Notes under the pieces: generated by a model
Seen by the model: the letters and a program-made list of their open reading frames with translations, nothing else
What the model was told of the DNA's origin: nothing
Database searches by the model: none
Shown: positions 27,213 through 35,846 of the stretch, piece by piece
Layout: the number at the start of each line of letters is the position of its first letter
How positions within the stretch are numbered: position 1 is the first letter of the stretch
Translations under genes and position numbers: made by a program
Assembly: GCA_014649355.1 (NCBI GenBank)
Contig: BMSW01000003.1
Location: 496,001 to 560,000 of the forward strand
From: Streptomyces althioticus
GTDB taxonomy: Bacteria > Actinomycetota > Actinomycetes > Streptomycetales > Streptomycetaceae
DNA length: 64,000 nucleotides
Direction of reading: 5' to 3'

Positions 27213-28459
27213 CCGCCCCGCTCGCCCTCACCCCGTCGGACGTCCTCGGCGACCTCTACATCTCCTTCTGGATCCCGACGGGCGTCCTCACCGCGGCCCT
27301 CATCATCAAGCTGCCCACCATCGTGCGGCTGTGGCGGGACCCGCTGCTGCGCGCGGTGGGCGGGCTGCTCCTCCTCGCCTGCACCGTCTTCGTCTTCGTG
27401 GCGCCCACGACCATCGCCCGGGTCAACCGCCTCACGGGGGTGCCGAACATATCGGCGCCGTGGTGCTACTCGCTCCTCACCGCGTTCTGCGCCTCCTGCC
27501 TGCTGCTGATCATCGCCTGGCGCAACGGGCTGTCGGACCGCTCCGCCGCCACCCGGCGGGCCATGCGCTGGGTGGTCTCCCTCTACTCCGGGGTGATCGT
27601 CGCCCTGTGGGTGCTGTTCTTCCTCGCGGACGCCTCCGAGGAGCGGCTGCGGGACCTGGACACCTACTACGCGACCACGCCGTTCATGCGCGAGCAGATC
27701 CTGCTGTACCTCCTCGCGCACACCGTCGCCGTCCTCATCACCTGCCGGCTGCTGTGGAACTGGGTGCAGACCGCGGGGCTGGACGCCTGGCTGCGGTGGG
27801 GCCTGAAGTTCCTCGGCGTCGGCTACGCGCTCAACCTGGTCTTCGACGCGGCCAAGCTCACCGCCGTCGCCGCCCGCTGGACCGGCCACGACCTGGACTG
27901 GCTCAGCACCGACCTCGCGCCGCCCGTCGCCTGCCTGTCGGCCATCCTGATCGCGGTGGGCTTCATCCTCCCGCACGCCGGCCAGTTCCTGCACGAGCGC
28001 TGGCGCGTCCGGCTCGCCCACCACCGGCTCCGCCCGCTCTACCTGCTGGTGCGCGCGGCCAACGGCAGGGGCGTGCCGTTCCTGCTGCGCGCCACCCCGG
28101 AACTGCGTCTGATCCGCCGCGAGACCTTCATCCGGGACGAACTGCTCACCCTGGCCCGGCACATCGACGAGGACCGGCGTGACCGGACGCGCGAGGCGGC
28201 CCTCGGCCTCGGGTTCCCGCGGGAACGGGCCGTGGCCCTGGCGAACGCCGTGTCGATCCTGGAGGCCGTGGAGTGCCGGCGCCGCGCGCCGGACGACGAG
28301 GGCACCCAGGACCCCGACACCACCGACCTGCTGCGGGAGATCGGCGCCGTCTCCCGGGAACTGCGCCGCCCCCACGTCGTGGAGGCGGTCCGGGAACGGG
28401 CCGCCGCCCTCGCGGCGGACCCCCGGGCGGCCGTGCCCCGCGGCGCGTCCGCCGACTGA
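27209..28459 (+). CDS. Seven-helix membrane protein, MAB_1171c-like
   Basis: A 416-residue protein with about seven transmembrane helices in the first 275 residues (VLTAALIIKLPTIVRLW, GGLLLLACTVFVFVAP, VSLYSGVIVALWVLFFL, LLYLLAHTVAVLITC) and a cytoplasmic C-terminal domain of about 140 residues rich in Arg, Glu and Ala. It matches the MAB_1171c group, called putative transporters without proof. The GTG start is in a GTGA overlap with the ImmA-like gene, so the two are translationally coupled. A receptor or regulator role partnered to the peptidase is equally possible. Confidence 0.78.
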   Translation: MTAPLALTPSDVLGDLYISFWIPTGVLTAALIIKLPTIVRLWRDPLLRAVGGLLLLACTVFVFVAPTTIARVNRLTGVPNISAPWCYSLLTAFCASCLLLIIAWRNGLSDRSAATRRAMRWVVSLYSGVIVALWVLFFLADASEERLRDLDTYYATTPFMREQILLYLLAHTVAVLITCRLLWNWVQTAGLDAWLRWGLKFLGVGYALNLVFDAAKLTAVAARWTGHDLDWLSTDLAPPVACLSAILIAVGFILPHAGQFLHERWRVRLAHHRLRPLYLLVRAANGRGVPFLLRATPELRLIRRETFIRDELLTLARHIDEDRRDRTREAALGLGFPRERAVALANAVSILEAVECRRRAPDDEGTQDPDTTDLLREIGAVSRELRRPHVVEAVRERAAALAADPRAAVPRGASAD

Positions 28460-28490
28460 GAACCGACGACAGGTCAGGAGAACGAAGAGC

Positions 28491-29915
28491 GTGCCCGCCG
28501 CCCCAGAGAGAAGACCCCCGTCCGCGGACGGACGTCCCGCCACCGCCGTCGTGCTCGGCGGATCCGTCGCCGGACTGCTCGCCGCGCGGGCCCTCGCCCC
28601 GTTCGCCCGGGTCACCGTGGTGGAGCGCGACGCGCTGCCCGCAGGACCCGGGCCGCGGCGCGGCGTCCCGCAGGCCCGGCACGCGCACCAGCTGTGGTCG
28701 GGCGGTGCGCACGCCCTGGAGGACCTCGTGCCGGGGACCGTCGACCGGCTGCGCGCCGCGGGCGCCCACCGCCAGCCGGTCACCACGAACATGGTGGTGC
28801 TGTCGCCGTACGGCTGGTACCGGCGCTGGGACGAGTCCCACTTCATGCTGCTGTGCACGCGCGACCTGCTGGAGGCGACCCTGCGCGAGCAGGTGCTCGC
28901 CGACGGACGGATCGAACTGCTCGACCGGACCGAGGTCCTCTCGCTCGACGGGACCCGCGCCGCCGTCGACGGCGTCCGGGTCCGCACCCGTGACGGCACC
29001 GAGCGCACGCTGCGGGCCGGTCTCGTGGTGGACGCCACGGGCCGCGCCTCCCGCACCGCCCGCTGGCTGGCCGACGCCGGACTGCCCGCCCCCGAGCGCC
29101 GGGAGGTGGACACCGGGCTGGTGTACGCGAGCCGTCTCTACCGCGCCCCGGAGGGGGCCAGGGACGGCTTCCCGGTCGTCAACGTGCAGCAGGACCCGCG
29201 TACCGGCGGACCGGGCCGCGGCGGGGTGCTGCTCCCGGTGGAGGACGGCCGCTGGCTGGTCACCCTGTTCGGCACCACGGGCGGCGAACCCACCTCCGAC
29301 ACGGCCGCCTTCGAGCGGTACGCCCGCGAGGAGCTGCGCCATCCGCTGATCGCCGACCTGCTCGGCGCGGCGGTCCCGGAGACGGAGGTGTCGCTCACCC
29401 GGGCCACCGGCAACCGCCGCTTCTTCTACGAGCGGATGAAGGCGTGGCCGGAGAACCTGGTGGTGGTCGGGGACGCGCTGACCGCGCTCAATCCCGTGTA
29501 CGGCCACGGCATGTCGGTGGCGGCGCAGGGTGCGGCGGCGCTGCGCGCGACGGTACGGCGCCACGGCTGGGGGACGCCGGGTCTCGCCCGCCGGGCGCAG
29601 CGCGCGGTGGCCCGGCCGGCGGTCCCGGCCTGGGACCTCGCCCTGGGCCAGGACGTGTTCTACCCGGGCCCGACGCACGACGGCCCGTCCGCACGCGACC
29701 GGTGGACGGCCGCGTACGTCGGCCGGCTGATGCACACGGCCACCGGGAACGGGCGCGTCGCACGGCGGGTCACCGACGTGACGTCGCTGGAGCGGGGCCC
29801 GGGGGTGCTGCTGTCCCCGCGGGTCCTCGTGGCGGCGCTGGCGGGTCCGTTGAAGCCCGCCCTGACGGACCCGCCGCTGACCGCCGAGGAACGCAAGGGG
29901 GCCGGCCTGACCTGA
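28491..29915 (+). CDS. FAD-dependent monooxygenase-type oxidoreductase
   Basis: A 474-residue flavoprotein with an N-terminal Rossmann FAD-binding motif (AVVLGGSVAGLLAARALAPF, ending VVERD), a second conserved element VVDATGRASRTARWL and the C-terminal FAD motif LVVVGDALTALNPVYGHGMS. The layout is that of class A aromatic-hydroxylase/geranylgeranyl-reductase-like enzymes; substrate unknown. GTG at 28491 follows AGGAG by 10 nt and is 32 bp after the membrane-protein gene, so it is probably the third gene of that cassette. Confidence 0.85.
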   Translation: MPAAPERRPPSADGRPATAVVLGGSVAGLLAARALAPFARVTVVERDALPAGPGPRRGVPQARHAHQLWSGGAHALEDLVPGTVDRLRAAGAHRQPVTTNMVVLSPYGWYRRWDESHFMLLCTRDLLEATLREQVLADGRIELLDRTEVLSLDGTRAAVDGVRVRTRDGTERTLRAGLVVDATGRASRTARWLADAGLPAPERREVDTGLVYASRLYRAPEGARDGFPVVNVQQDPRTGGPGRGGVLLPVEDGRWLVTLFGTTGGEPTSDTAAFERYAREELRHPLIADLLGAAVPETEVSLTRATGNRRFFYERMKAWPENLVVVGDALTALNPVYGHGMSVAAQGAAALRATVRRHGWGTPGLARRAQRAVARPAVPAWDLALGQDVFYPGPTHDGPSARDRWTAAYVGRLMHTATGNGRVARRVTDVTSLERGPGVLLSPRVLVAALAGPLKPALTDPPLTAEERKGAGLT

Positions 29916-30067
29916 GGCGGCACCCGCGCGGTGACGGTGTCCGGCGACCGGTCCGCGCACCGGCGGGCCGGCGATGCGTGCCCCGGTGACCGGGCGGCGC
30001 GGGGCCGCCGGGACGCGCCCGCACCCGGTCGAGCACCCGCGACGCGGCTGCCGGTACGGCCGCGGCC

Positions 30068-30919
30068 TCAGCCCGCGAACGCGGGCTGGGCGACGCCCTT
30101 GCCCGCGCCCGGGACCACCAGCAGGGACCCGGCGAGCGGGTGCGGGGCGGTGAGGCCCACGCGGGCCGTGGTCACGTACAGGTCGGTCAGCCCCGGGCCG
30201 CCGAAGGCGCAGCACGTGACGCGCGGGACGGGCAGCTCGATCACCCGGTCCAGCTCGCCGGACGGGGTGTAGCGGCGCACCGCTCCCCCGTCCCACAGGG
30301 CCACCCACACGCAGCCGTCGGCGTCGACGGTGAGGCCGTCGGGGAAGCCGGCGCCCTCCTCGATCTCCGCGAGCGGCCGGCGGCCGGCGATCGTGCCGTC
30401 CTCGCCGAAGTCGCACACGTCGACGCGGCGGGTGGGCGTGTCGATGTAGTACATCAGCCGGCCGTCGGGGCTCCAGCCGGTGCCGTTGCTCACCGTCACG
30501 TCGTCCAGCAGCACGGTGGCCGTGCCGTCGCCGGTCACCCGGGACAGGGTGCCGCCTCCGGTCGCCTCGTCGTAGCGCATGGTGCCCGCGAGGAGGCTGC
30601 CGTCGGGGGCGACGGCGGCGTCGTTGCCCCGGCGGCCGGCGACCGGTTCGCGGTGCAGCCAGCGGAAGGTGTCGTCGGGGTCGAGGAGTCCGACGCCGTC
30701 CCGCAGGTTCAGCACCAGGCCGCCGCCCGCGCGCGGCTTGACCGCGCCCACGTGCTGCTCGGTACGGCGCACGGTGCGGCGGCCGGTGGCGGGGTGGTAG
30801 GTGTGCACCCGGGAGTTGAGGATGTCGATCCACAGCAGCCGCCCGGTGGCCGGGTCCCAGGTGGCCCCCTCGCCCAGTTCCGCCTCCGCGCGGACCGCGA
30901 CGTCGAACGCGAGTGTCAT
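30068..30919 (-). CDS. SMP-30/gluconolactonase-family sugar lactonase
   Basis: A 283-residue six-bladed beta-propeller of the SMP-30/LRE family, metal-dependent lactonases that open aldonolactones in sugar oxidation pathways. Visible hallmarks: GEGATWDPATGRLLWIDIL with the first metal-ligand Glu, GRRGNDAAVAPDG, VTVSNGTGWSPDGRLMYYIDT and FPDGLTVDADGCVWVALW with the conserved Asp. It overlaps the iclR gene by ATGA, so the regulator and lactonase form one transcript. With GH51 nearby, an arabinono- or galactonolactone is a reasonable guess for substrate. Confidence 0.9.
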   Translation of the reverse strand: MTLAFDVAVRAEAELGEGATWDPATGRLLWIDILNSRVHTYHPATGRRTVRRTEQHVGAVKPRAGGGLVLNLRDGVGLLDPDDTFRWLHREPVAGRRGNDAAVAPDGSLLAGTMRYDEATGGGTLSRVTGDGTATVLLDDVTVSNGTGWSPDGRLMYYIDTPTRRVDVCDFGEDGTIAGRRPLAEIEEGAGFPDGLTVDADGCVWVALWDGGAVRRYTPSGELDRVIELPVPRVTCCAFGGPGLTDLYVTTARVGLTAPHPLAGSLLVVPGAGKGVAQPAFAG

Positions 30920-31689
30920 GCCATGCTCCTGTGGCCCAGTCGCTCGGAGAGTTCGGCGGCGCCCTTGACGGCGAGCTGCTCCAGCTCGCCCAGGCGGTCG
31001 TCGCTCCAGCGGATCATCGGTACGGAAATGGACAGCGCGGCGACGACCTGTCCGGTGCGGTCGCGCACCGGGGCGGCGACGCAGGACACGTCCGGGTTGG
31101 ACTCCCGGCTCTCCACCGCGACGCCCCGCGTGCGGATCCCGGCGAGGGTCTCCCGCAGGACGGCCGGGTCGGTGATGCTGTTCGGGGTCATCGCGGTCAG
31201 CTCCGCGCCGTCGGGGAAACGCGCGGCCAGTTCCGGCTCGGGCAGGGAGGCCAGCAGCATCTTGCCGACGGAGGTGCAGTGCGCGGGGAGCCGGCGGCCG
31301 GCCGCCGACACCATCCGCACCGCGTGCGTGGAGTCCACCTTGGCGATGTAGATGACGTCGGTGTCCTCCAGGATCGCCACGTGCACGGTCTCGTCGCAGG
31401 TCTCGGCGACGGACCGGGCGACCTGCTGTCCCTCGGCGGCCAGGTCCAGGTGCTCGGCGTAGCGGGCGCCCAGCTGGTACGGCCGCACGCCCAGCCGGTA
31501 GCGGCCGGGCTGACCCGCGACCGGGACGATGTACTTACGGGCGGCGAGCGTGGTGACCAGCTCGTGGACGGTCGTGCGCGGCAGTTGCAGCTTGCGCACG
31601 ATGTCGGGGGCGGAGAGCGTGCCGTCCCCGTCCAGGAAGAGCTCGAGTATGTCGAGAGCCCGGGTCACGGCTGGCACAAGTCGTCCCAC
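30916..31689 (-). CDS. IclR-family transcriptional regulator
   Basis: A 257-residue regulator: N-terminal winged helix (LSAPDIVRKLQLPRTTVHELVTTLAARKYI) and C-terminal IclR effector domain (HCTSVGKMLLASLPEPEL, SRESNPDVSCVAAPVRDRTG). GTG at 31689 is chosen because AGGAGG lies 9 nt upstream and the protein then starts at the normal distance before the helix-turn-helix. It is upstream of and overlaps the SMP-30 lactonase. The GTTCGATAT element 20 bp before its start suggests autoregulation, and the copy at abfA suggests a small arabinose- or galactose-related regulon. Confidence 0.92.
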   Translation of the reverse strand: MGRLVPAVTRALDILELFLDGDGTLSAPDIVRKLQLPRTTVHELVTTLAARKYIVPVAGQPGRYRLGVRPYQLGARYAEHLDLAAEGQQVARSVAETCDETVHVAILEDTDVIYIAKVDSTHAVRMVSAAGRRLPAHCTSVGKMLLASLPEPELAARFPDGAELTAMTPNSITDPAVLRETLAGIRTRGVAVESRESNPDVSCVAAPVRDRTGQVVAALSISVPMIRWSDDRLGELEQLAVKGAAELSERLGHRSMA

Positions 31690-31707
31690 GACCGGCCCCC
31701 TCCTAGC

Positions 31708-31720
31708 GTTCGATATACCA
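31708..31720. promoter_or_regulatory. GTTCGATATACCA element before iclR
   Basis: This element begins 4 bp beyond the iclR ribosome binding site and matches GTTCGATATCCC upstream of abfA at 11 of 12 positions. An imperfect partner (CAAACG) follows at 31722-31727. Binding here would block transcription or translation of the iclR-lactonase transcript. Confidence 0.4.
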
Positions 31721-31782
31721 ACAAACGATCGGCATGACGAACACAGGCTAGCCATACCCCCTCCACCAGGCAACGCCCTCAG

Positions 31783-31868
31783 GGGTCATCGCCCCCAGGG
31801 GCGCGGGGAACTGCGCGACGAGCCACGACGGACCCGCACCCGGCGACGGCCCGAAGCCGCCCCCTCAG
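31783..31868. repeat. Dispersed Streptomyces intergenic repeat (AGGGGCGCGGGGAACTGCGC type)
   Basis: Between the two minus-strand regulator genes lies AGGGGCGCGGGGAACTGCGCGACGAGCC ACGACGGACCCGC, joined here from 31796 onward. I recall this as a family common between streptomycete genes. It contains small potential stems (GCCCC-CA-GGGGC and GCGC...GCGC). One copy is seen in this window. Function unknown. Confidence 0.55.
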
Positions 31869-31874
31869 GCCCCG

Positions 31875-33116
31875 CTACTCGGCCCCGTCGCCCAGCAACC
31901 CCCGCAACCGCCGCGCCCGCAACACCAGCTCCAGCTCGAACCGCCGGTCGGGATCGTCCACCGACCCCCCGAACAACTCCCGTATCTGCCGTAACCGGTA
32001 CCGCACCGTCTGCGGATGCACCCCCAGCCGGGCCGCCACCTCCGGCGCCCCGCCCCGCGTCTCCAGCCACGCCAGCAGCGTCTGGGCCAGCCGCCGCCCG
32101 TGCGCGGGAGCGCAGTGCGCCAACGGCGCCAGACACCGCAGCGCGAGATCGTCGATCAGCTCCTCCGGCTGGAGCAGCACCAACGCCTCCGTGTGCTCGG
32201 TGCAGTACAGCACCTCGCCGGACGGCAGCAGCCCCCGCTCCATCAGCCGCACCGCCGCCTCCGCCCACCGCAGCGACTTCGCCGCCTCGGTGACCGGCAC
32301 GGGCGGTCCGATCGCCCCGGACCAGCCGGCGAGCGCCCGGTCGAGCAGTTCGCGGCGGCCGGCGGCGTCGGGTTCGGGCACGACCATGCGGGGCCGCTCG
32401 TGCTCCATGTCCAGCAGCACCCCCTGCCCCACGGCGGGCGCGACGGCCTCCCGCGCCGGGCGCACCAGCAGACCGGCCGCGACCCGTTCGGGCACGGGCC
32501 AGCCGATGCGGGCGGCGCGTTCGCCGAGCGCGTCGGAGGGGTCGCCCCGGTGGTGCTCGGCGAGCATCAGGTCCATCAGCCGGCGCTGAAGGCGCAGCCG
32601 TTCTCCGGCCTGCCGGGCCGCCGCCTCGGCGTATCCGCGCACCGACTGGTCGACCAGTCCGTCCAGGTACTCGTAGCCCGCGTCGACGAGTTCGTACATC
32701 GCGGGGGGCGGGATGTCGAGGCGCTGGCCGATCTCGGCGAACCGGCGCCAGGCCATGCGGACGCCCATCCGGTAGGTCGCCTGAAGGGCGTCAAGGGACC
32801 GCCCGCCCTGCCCTTCGCCGCGTCCGAAGTCCTGGAAGACGTCGGGCGGCGCGGTGGGCCGGCCCACCGTGCGGTCGTCCTGGGCGAGGTGCCGGACGAA
32901 CGCCTCGATGGCGCGGCGGATCCCGATGAGGGCCATCGGCTCACCGGAGTCGTCGAGCACCACCGGAAGATGCGGGTACTCGCGCCGGATCTCGCCCATG
33001 ATCTCCTCGGCCAGGGCGGGCGCCTCGGCGAGGGCGATCTCGGCGAACCGGCGCACCTGGTGGCGCGGTACGGCGTGCCAGGCGGAGCGGGCGGTCAGGG
33101 TGCGGGAGGCCGTCAC
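31875..33116 (-). CDS. PucR-type transcriptional regulator with RsbRD-like N-terminus; one TTA codon
   Basis: A 413-residue regulator with the same layout and length as the 19550 gene: RsbRD-like N-terminus (ALAEEIMGEIRREYPHLPVV, LDALQATYRMGVRMAWRRFA), middle domain and C-terminal helix-turn-helix (VAARLGVHPQTVRYRLRQIRELFGG). Codon 375, within YRLRQ of the recognition region, is TTA (31992-31994), again predicting bldA dependence. GTG at 33116 follows the DUF2613 stop by 3 bp with GGGGAG upstream, so it is translationally coupled. It is divergent from the envelope locus and may control it (inference). Confidence 0.88.
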   Translation of the reverse strand: MTASRTLTARSAWHAVPRHQVRRFAEIALAEAPALAEEIMGEIRREYPHLPVVLDDSGEPMALIGIRRAIEAFVRHLAQDDRTVGRPTAPPDVFQDFGRGEGQGGRSLDALQATYRMGVRMAWRRFAEIGQRLDIPPPAMYELVDAGYEYLDGLVDQSVRGYAEAAARQAGERLRLQRRLMDLMLAEHHRGDPSDALGERAARIGWPVPERVAAGLLVRPAREAVAPAVGQGVLLDMEHERPRMVVPEPDAAGRRELLDRALAGWSGAIGPPVPVTEAAKSLRWAEAAVRLMERGLLPSGEVLYCTEHTEALVLLQPEELIDDLALRCLAPLAHCAPAHGRRLAQTLLAWLETRGGAPEVAARLGVHPQTVRYRLRQIRELFGGSVDDPDRRFELELVLRARRLRGLLGDGAE

Positions 33117-33119
33117 GGG

Positions 33120-33272
33120 TCAGCTCCCCTGGTCGGCCTGCTCGTAGGTGATCAGGGGAGTGTTCGGCTGGTCGGGGGTGGCCTCGAGCAGGGCCACGAC
33201 GCCGAACGCCGTTCCCACGGCGAGGACGGCGCCGAAAGCGACCGTCAGGCAGGCGGCGAGCAGTCTGGACAT
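33120..33272 (-). CDS. DUF2613-type small membrane protein
   Basis: A 50-residue product: one hydrophobic helix (LLAACLTVAFGAVLAVGTAFGV) and a short exported tail (TPDQPNTPLITYEQADQGS). It matches DUF2613, small actinobacterial membrane or secreted proteins; the M. tuberculosis member I recall, Rv0236A, lies beside aftD, and here an aftD-like gene is 3.3 kb away on the opposite strand. The ATG at 33272 has GAGG 11 nt upstream, slightly far. It is coupled to the downstream PucR gene. Confidence 0.7.
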   Translation of the reverse strand: MSRLLAACLTVAFGAVLAVGTAFGVVALLEATPDQPNTPLITYEQADQGS

Positions 33273-33482
33273 CGCAGGGTCAGCCTCTCTGTCGGGGAGG
33301 TTCCCCACCCCCACGTGACCGACCACCCCTGTCCGTCGTGCCCCAGTCTCGGCACGACATTGACACTCCGTCAAGAGGCGCTTACGGTTCCCAGCTCCAG
33401 GGGGTGGGGACTCCCGCACGCGCACTGTCCCGTACGGCGGGGCCCGTCAGCGGCCCGCCGACCGAGCCTCTGGAGTGCCCGG

Positions 33483-34454
33483 ATGCGCCGTTCAGTCTCC
33501 CCGTTGTCCCTGGTCCTGCTGGGGCTCGGCACCTTCCTGCTGGTGCTGGCGCCCCTTCTCGCCTGGTACGTGCAGCCACGGGCCGCGGTCAATCCCACCG
33601 ACATCGACACCACCGCCGTCTACACCGGCCGGGGCAGCGTCTTCGACCTGGAGAAGGTCGAGACGGTGCCGGACCGACGGATCACCGTGACCCAGCGGGT
33701 GCGCGGCGACGTCCGGGAGAGCGAGCGCAGCGGCAAGGCGGTGTGGGACGTCACCACGTCGGTCGACACCGACGAGACGCTGCCGGCCGCCGATCCGCAC
33801 GACGCGCTGTCGTTCACCCCGCACCGCTGGGTGCTGGACCGCCGCACCACCGAGCCGGTGCACTGCTGCGGCGCGAAGCCGCGCATCCAGGGCGAGGCGT
33901 ACCTGAAGTTCCCCTTCGACGTGGAGAAACGCTCCTACCGGTGGTGGGACAACACCCTCGGCGACACGGTCGTGCTGCGCTACCGGGGCACCGAGAAGGT
34001 CCTGGGCCACACCGGCTACCGCTTCACCGGCTCGGTGCCGCCCACCCGCAGCGGCACCCGCCTGGTGCCCGGCAGCCTGGTCGGGCTGCCGGAGGCCGGG
34101 CAGGTCGCGGCCGAGGAGTGGTACGCCAACCACGGTGTGGAGCTGGTCGTCGACCAGCGCACCGGCCGGGTGCTGTACGCGCAGACCGGGCCCCGGCAGA
34201 CGCTGCGCGCCCCGGGCGGGACCGAGGACGAGGCGGTGCTGCTGGACGCCGAGAGGATCTCCTTCACGGAGGAGACCCAGCGGGCCGCCGTGGAGCTGGC
34301 GAAGGCCGACGGGGCCCGGCTGCGGCTGCTCGGCGAGACCGTGCCGCTGGGCGCGGCGGTGGCGGGCGGTCTGCTCGCCGTGGCCGGAGTCGTTCTGGTG
34401 ACGCGTGGCCGGAAGGTGACGGAGCGTCCGGATCCGTCCGCTCCGTCCGTGTGA
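33483..34454 (+). CDS. DUF3068 membrane-anchored envelope protein
   Basis: A 323-residue protein with an N-terminal helix (LSLVLLGLGTFLLVLAPLLAWYV), an exported beta-rich domain (VYTGRGSVFDLEKVE, HRWVLDRRTTEPVHCCGAKPRIQ with a Cys-Cys pair, FPFDVEKRSYRWWDN) and a C-terminal helix (GAAVAGGLLAVAGVVLVTRG), the two-helix DUF3068 layout. Its M. tuberculosis relative in the aftD region is Rv0227c. GGAG is 7 nt before the ATG. It leads the plus-strand run, separated from the glycosyltransferase gene by about 250 bp that holds a hairpin. Function unknown; envelope polysaccharide or lipid handling is inferred. Confidence 0.85.
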   Translation: MRRSVSPLSLVLLGLGTFLLVLAPLLAWYVQPRAAVNPTDIDTTAVYTGRGSVFDLEKVETVPDRRITVTQRVRGDVRESERSGKAVWDVTTSVDTDETLPAADPHDALSFTPHRWVLDRRTTEPVHCCGAKPRIQGEAYLKFPFDVEKRSYRWWDNTLGDTVVLRYRGTEKVLGHTGYRFTGSVPPTRSGTRLVPGSLVGLPEAGQVAAEEWYANHGVELVVDQRTGRVLYAQTGPRQTLRAPGGTEDEAVLLDAERISFTEETQRAAVELAKADGARLRLLGETVPLGAAVAGGLLAVAGVVLVTRGRKVTERPDPSAPSV

Positions 34455-34593
34455 CCCTCACCGGAAGAAGTGACTCCCGAGTAAGAAAAGCCGGAAATTG
34501 TCACGCCGGTGAGTAGCCGTGGGGAACGCCTGGGCGAAAACTGTGCCATCCCCACCCACACACAGACCGTCCACACCCCCCTCCCAGGACGTC

Positions 34594-34617
34594 CCGGGGT
34601 CCTCCTCAGGACCCCGG
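34594..34617 (+). terminator. Hairpin between the DUF3068 and glycosyltransferase genes
   Basis: A perfect 10-bp stem, CCGGGGTCCT with AGGACCCCGG, and CCTC loop lie 140 bp after the DUF3068 stop and 90 bp before the next start. It could terminate the DUF3068 transcript or act as a leader structure for the glycosyltransferase operon. No U-tract. Confidence 0.45.
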
Positions 34618-34706
34618 TCCCGGGGCCGCCGGCCCCGCCCCACCCCCTGTGCACCACCCCGCGTTCCTCCCCACGCCGATCAACACCGAGACGAGTTGGA
34701 GCACCG

Positions 34707-35846
34707 ATGCCCCAGCACGTGCCGTCCTCGCTGCGCACAGCACTCCCCGGCGCGCAGCAGTCCTCCCCGGCGCTCCCCCCACATCCGCGCCGGATCGTCT
34801 TCCTCGCCCACCGGGACCTGGGCAGTCCGTCCGCAGGCGGCTCCGAGCTGCTGGTCGACCGTCTCGCCGACGGTCTGACCGGTCGGGGCCACCAGGTCAC
34901 CCTGCTGTGCGGAGGGCCCGCGGCCTTCCGCGACTACCGGGTGGTGTCGGCGGGCGGACCGTACGACCACTACCTGCGCGCCCGTTCCGCGTTCGCCCGG
35001 CAGGTCGGCGACTGCGACCTCCTGGTCGAGGTCTGCAACGGCATGCCGTACCTCGCGCCGCTGTGGCACCGCGGGCCCACCCTGTGCCTGGTCAACCACG
35101 TGCACACCGACCTGTGGCAGATGCGGTTCGGCGGCCCGCTGGCCCCGGCCGCGCGGCTCGGCCGGAAGCTGGAGCACTGGGCCCTCACCGGGGCGCACCG
35201 GCACGGCCTGGTCGTCGCGGTGTCGCCGTCCACGGCGCACGCCCTCCAGCGCATCGGCGTACCGCGTGAGCGGATCCGCGTGGTGCACAACGGGGTGGCC
35301 GAGCCGGGCCCGCGCACCGAACGCTCATCGGAACCCCTGTTCGTGGCGGTGGGCCGGCTCGTCGAGTACAAGCGGATCGACCTGCTGCTGCGGCTGTGGG
35401 AGCGGGTGCGGCCGGTCACCGGCGGCACCCTGGTGATCGTCGGCGACGGGCCGGAACGGGAGCGTCTCGAGCGGCTCGCCGGTCCCGGCGTCCGCTTCAC
35501 CGGGCATGTCTCCGAGGCGGAGAAGCACCGGCTGCTGTGCGCGGCCTGGCTGCTGCTGCACCCCTCCGCCGTGGAGGGCTGGGGTCTCGTCGTCACCGAG
35601 GCCGCGGCCCGGGAGACGCCGGCCGTGGCCTTCGACGTGCCCGGGCTGCGCGACTCCGTACGCGACGGCGAGACGGGGGTGCTCGCCCGCGGCGAGTCCT
35701 CCTTCGCCGCCGCGTGGATCTCCCTCGCCCTGGCCCCGGAACGGCGTGCCCACATGGGCAAGGCGGCACGGGACGTCGCCGCCCGCTACCGGTGGGAGCA
35801 CACCGTGCGCCAGTTCCTGGCGGTCGCCCGGGAGGCCGCGCGGTGA
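34707..35846 (+). CDS. GT4-family glycosyltransferase
   Basis: A 379-residue GT-B glycosyltransferase. The N-terminal domain starts RIVFLAHRDLGSPSAGGSELLVDRLADGL with the Gly-rich acceptor loop, and the C-terminal donor domain has VHNGV, VGRLVEYKRIDLLL, VIVGDGPERERLERLA and HPSAVEGWGLVVTEAAA with the conserved Glu pair of GT4 enzymes. No membrane helix, so cytoplasmic. GGAG is 5 nt before the ATG at 34707. It overlaps the methyltransferase gene as GTGA. It corresponds by position and type to Rv0225 of the mycobacterial aftD region. Confidence 0.88.
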   Translation: MPQHVPSSLRTALPGAQQSSPALPPHPRRIVFLAHRDLGSPSAGGSELLVDRLADGLTGRGHQVTLLCGGPAAFRDYRVVSAGGPYDHYLRARSAFARQVGDCDLLVEVCNGMPYLAPLWHRGPTLCLVNHVHTDLWQMRFGGPLAPAARLGRKLEHWALTGAHRHGLVVAVSPSTAHALQRIGVPRERIRVVHNGVAEPGPRTERSSEPLFVAVGRLVEYKRIDLLLRLWERVRPVTGGTLVIVGDGPERERLERLAGPGVRFTGHVSEAEKHRLLCAAWLLLHPSAVEGWGLVVTEAAARETPAVAFDVPGLRDSVRDGETGVLARGESSFAAAWISLALAPERRAHMGKAARDVAARYRWEHTVRQFLAVAREAAR

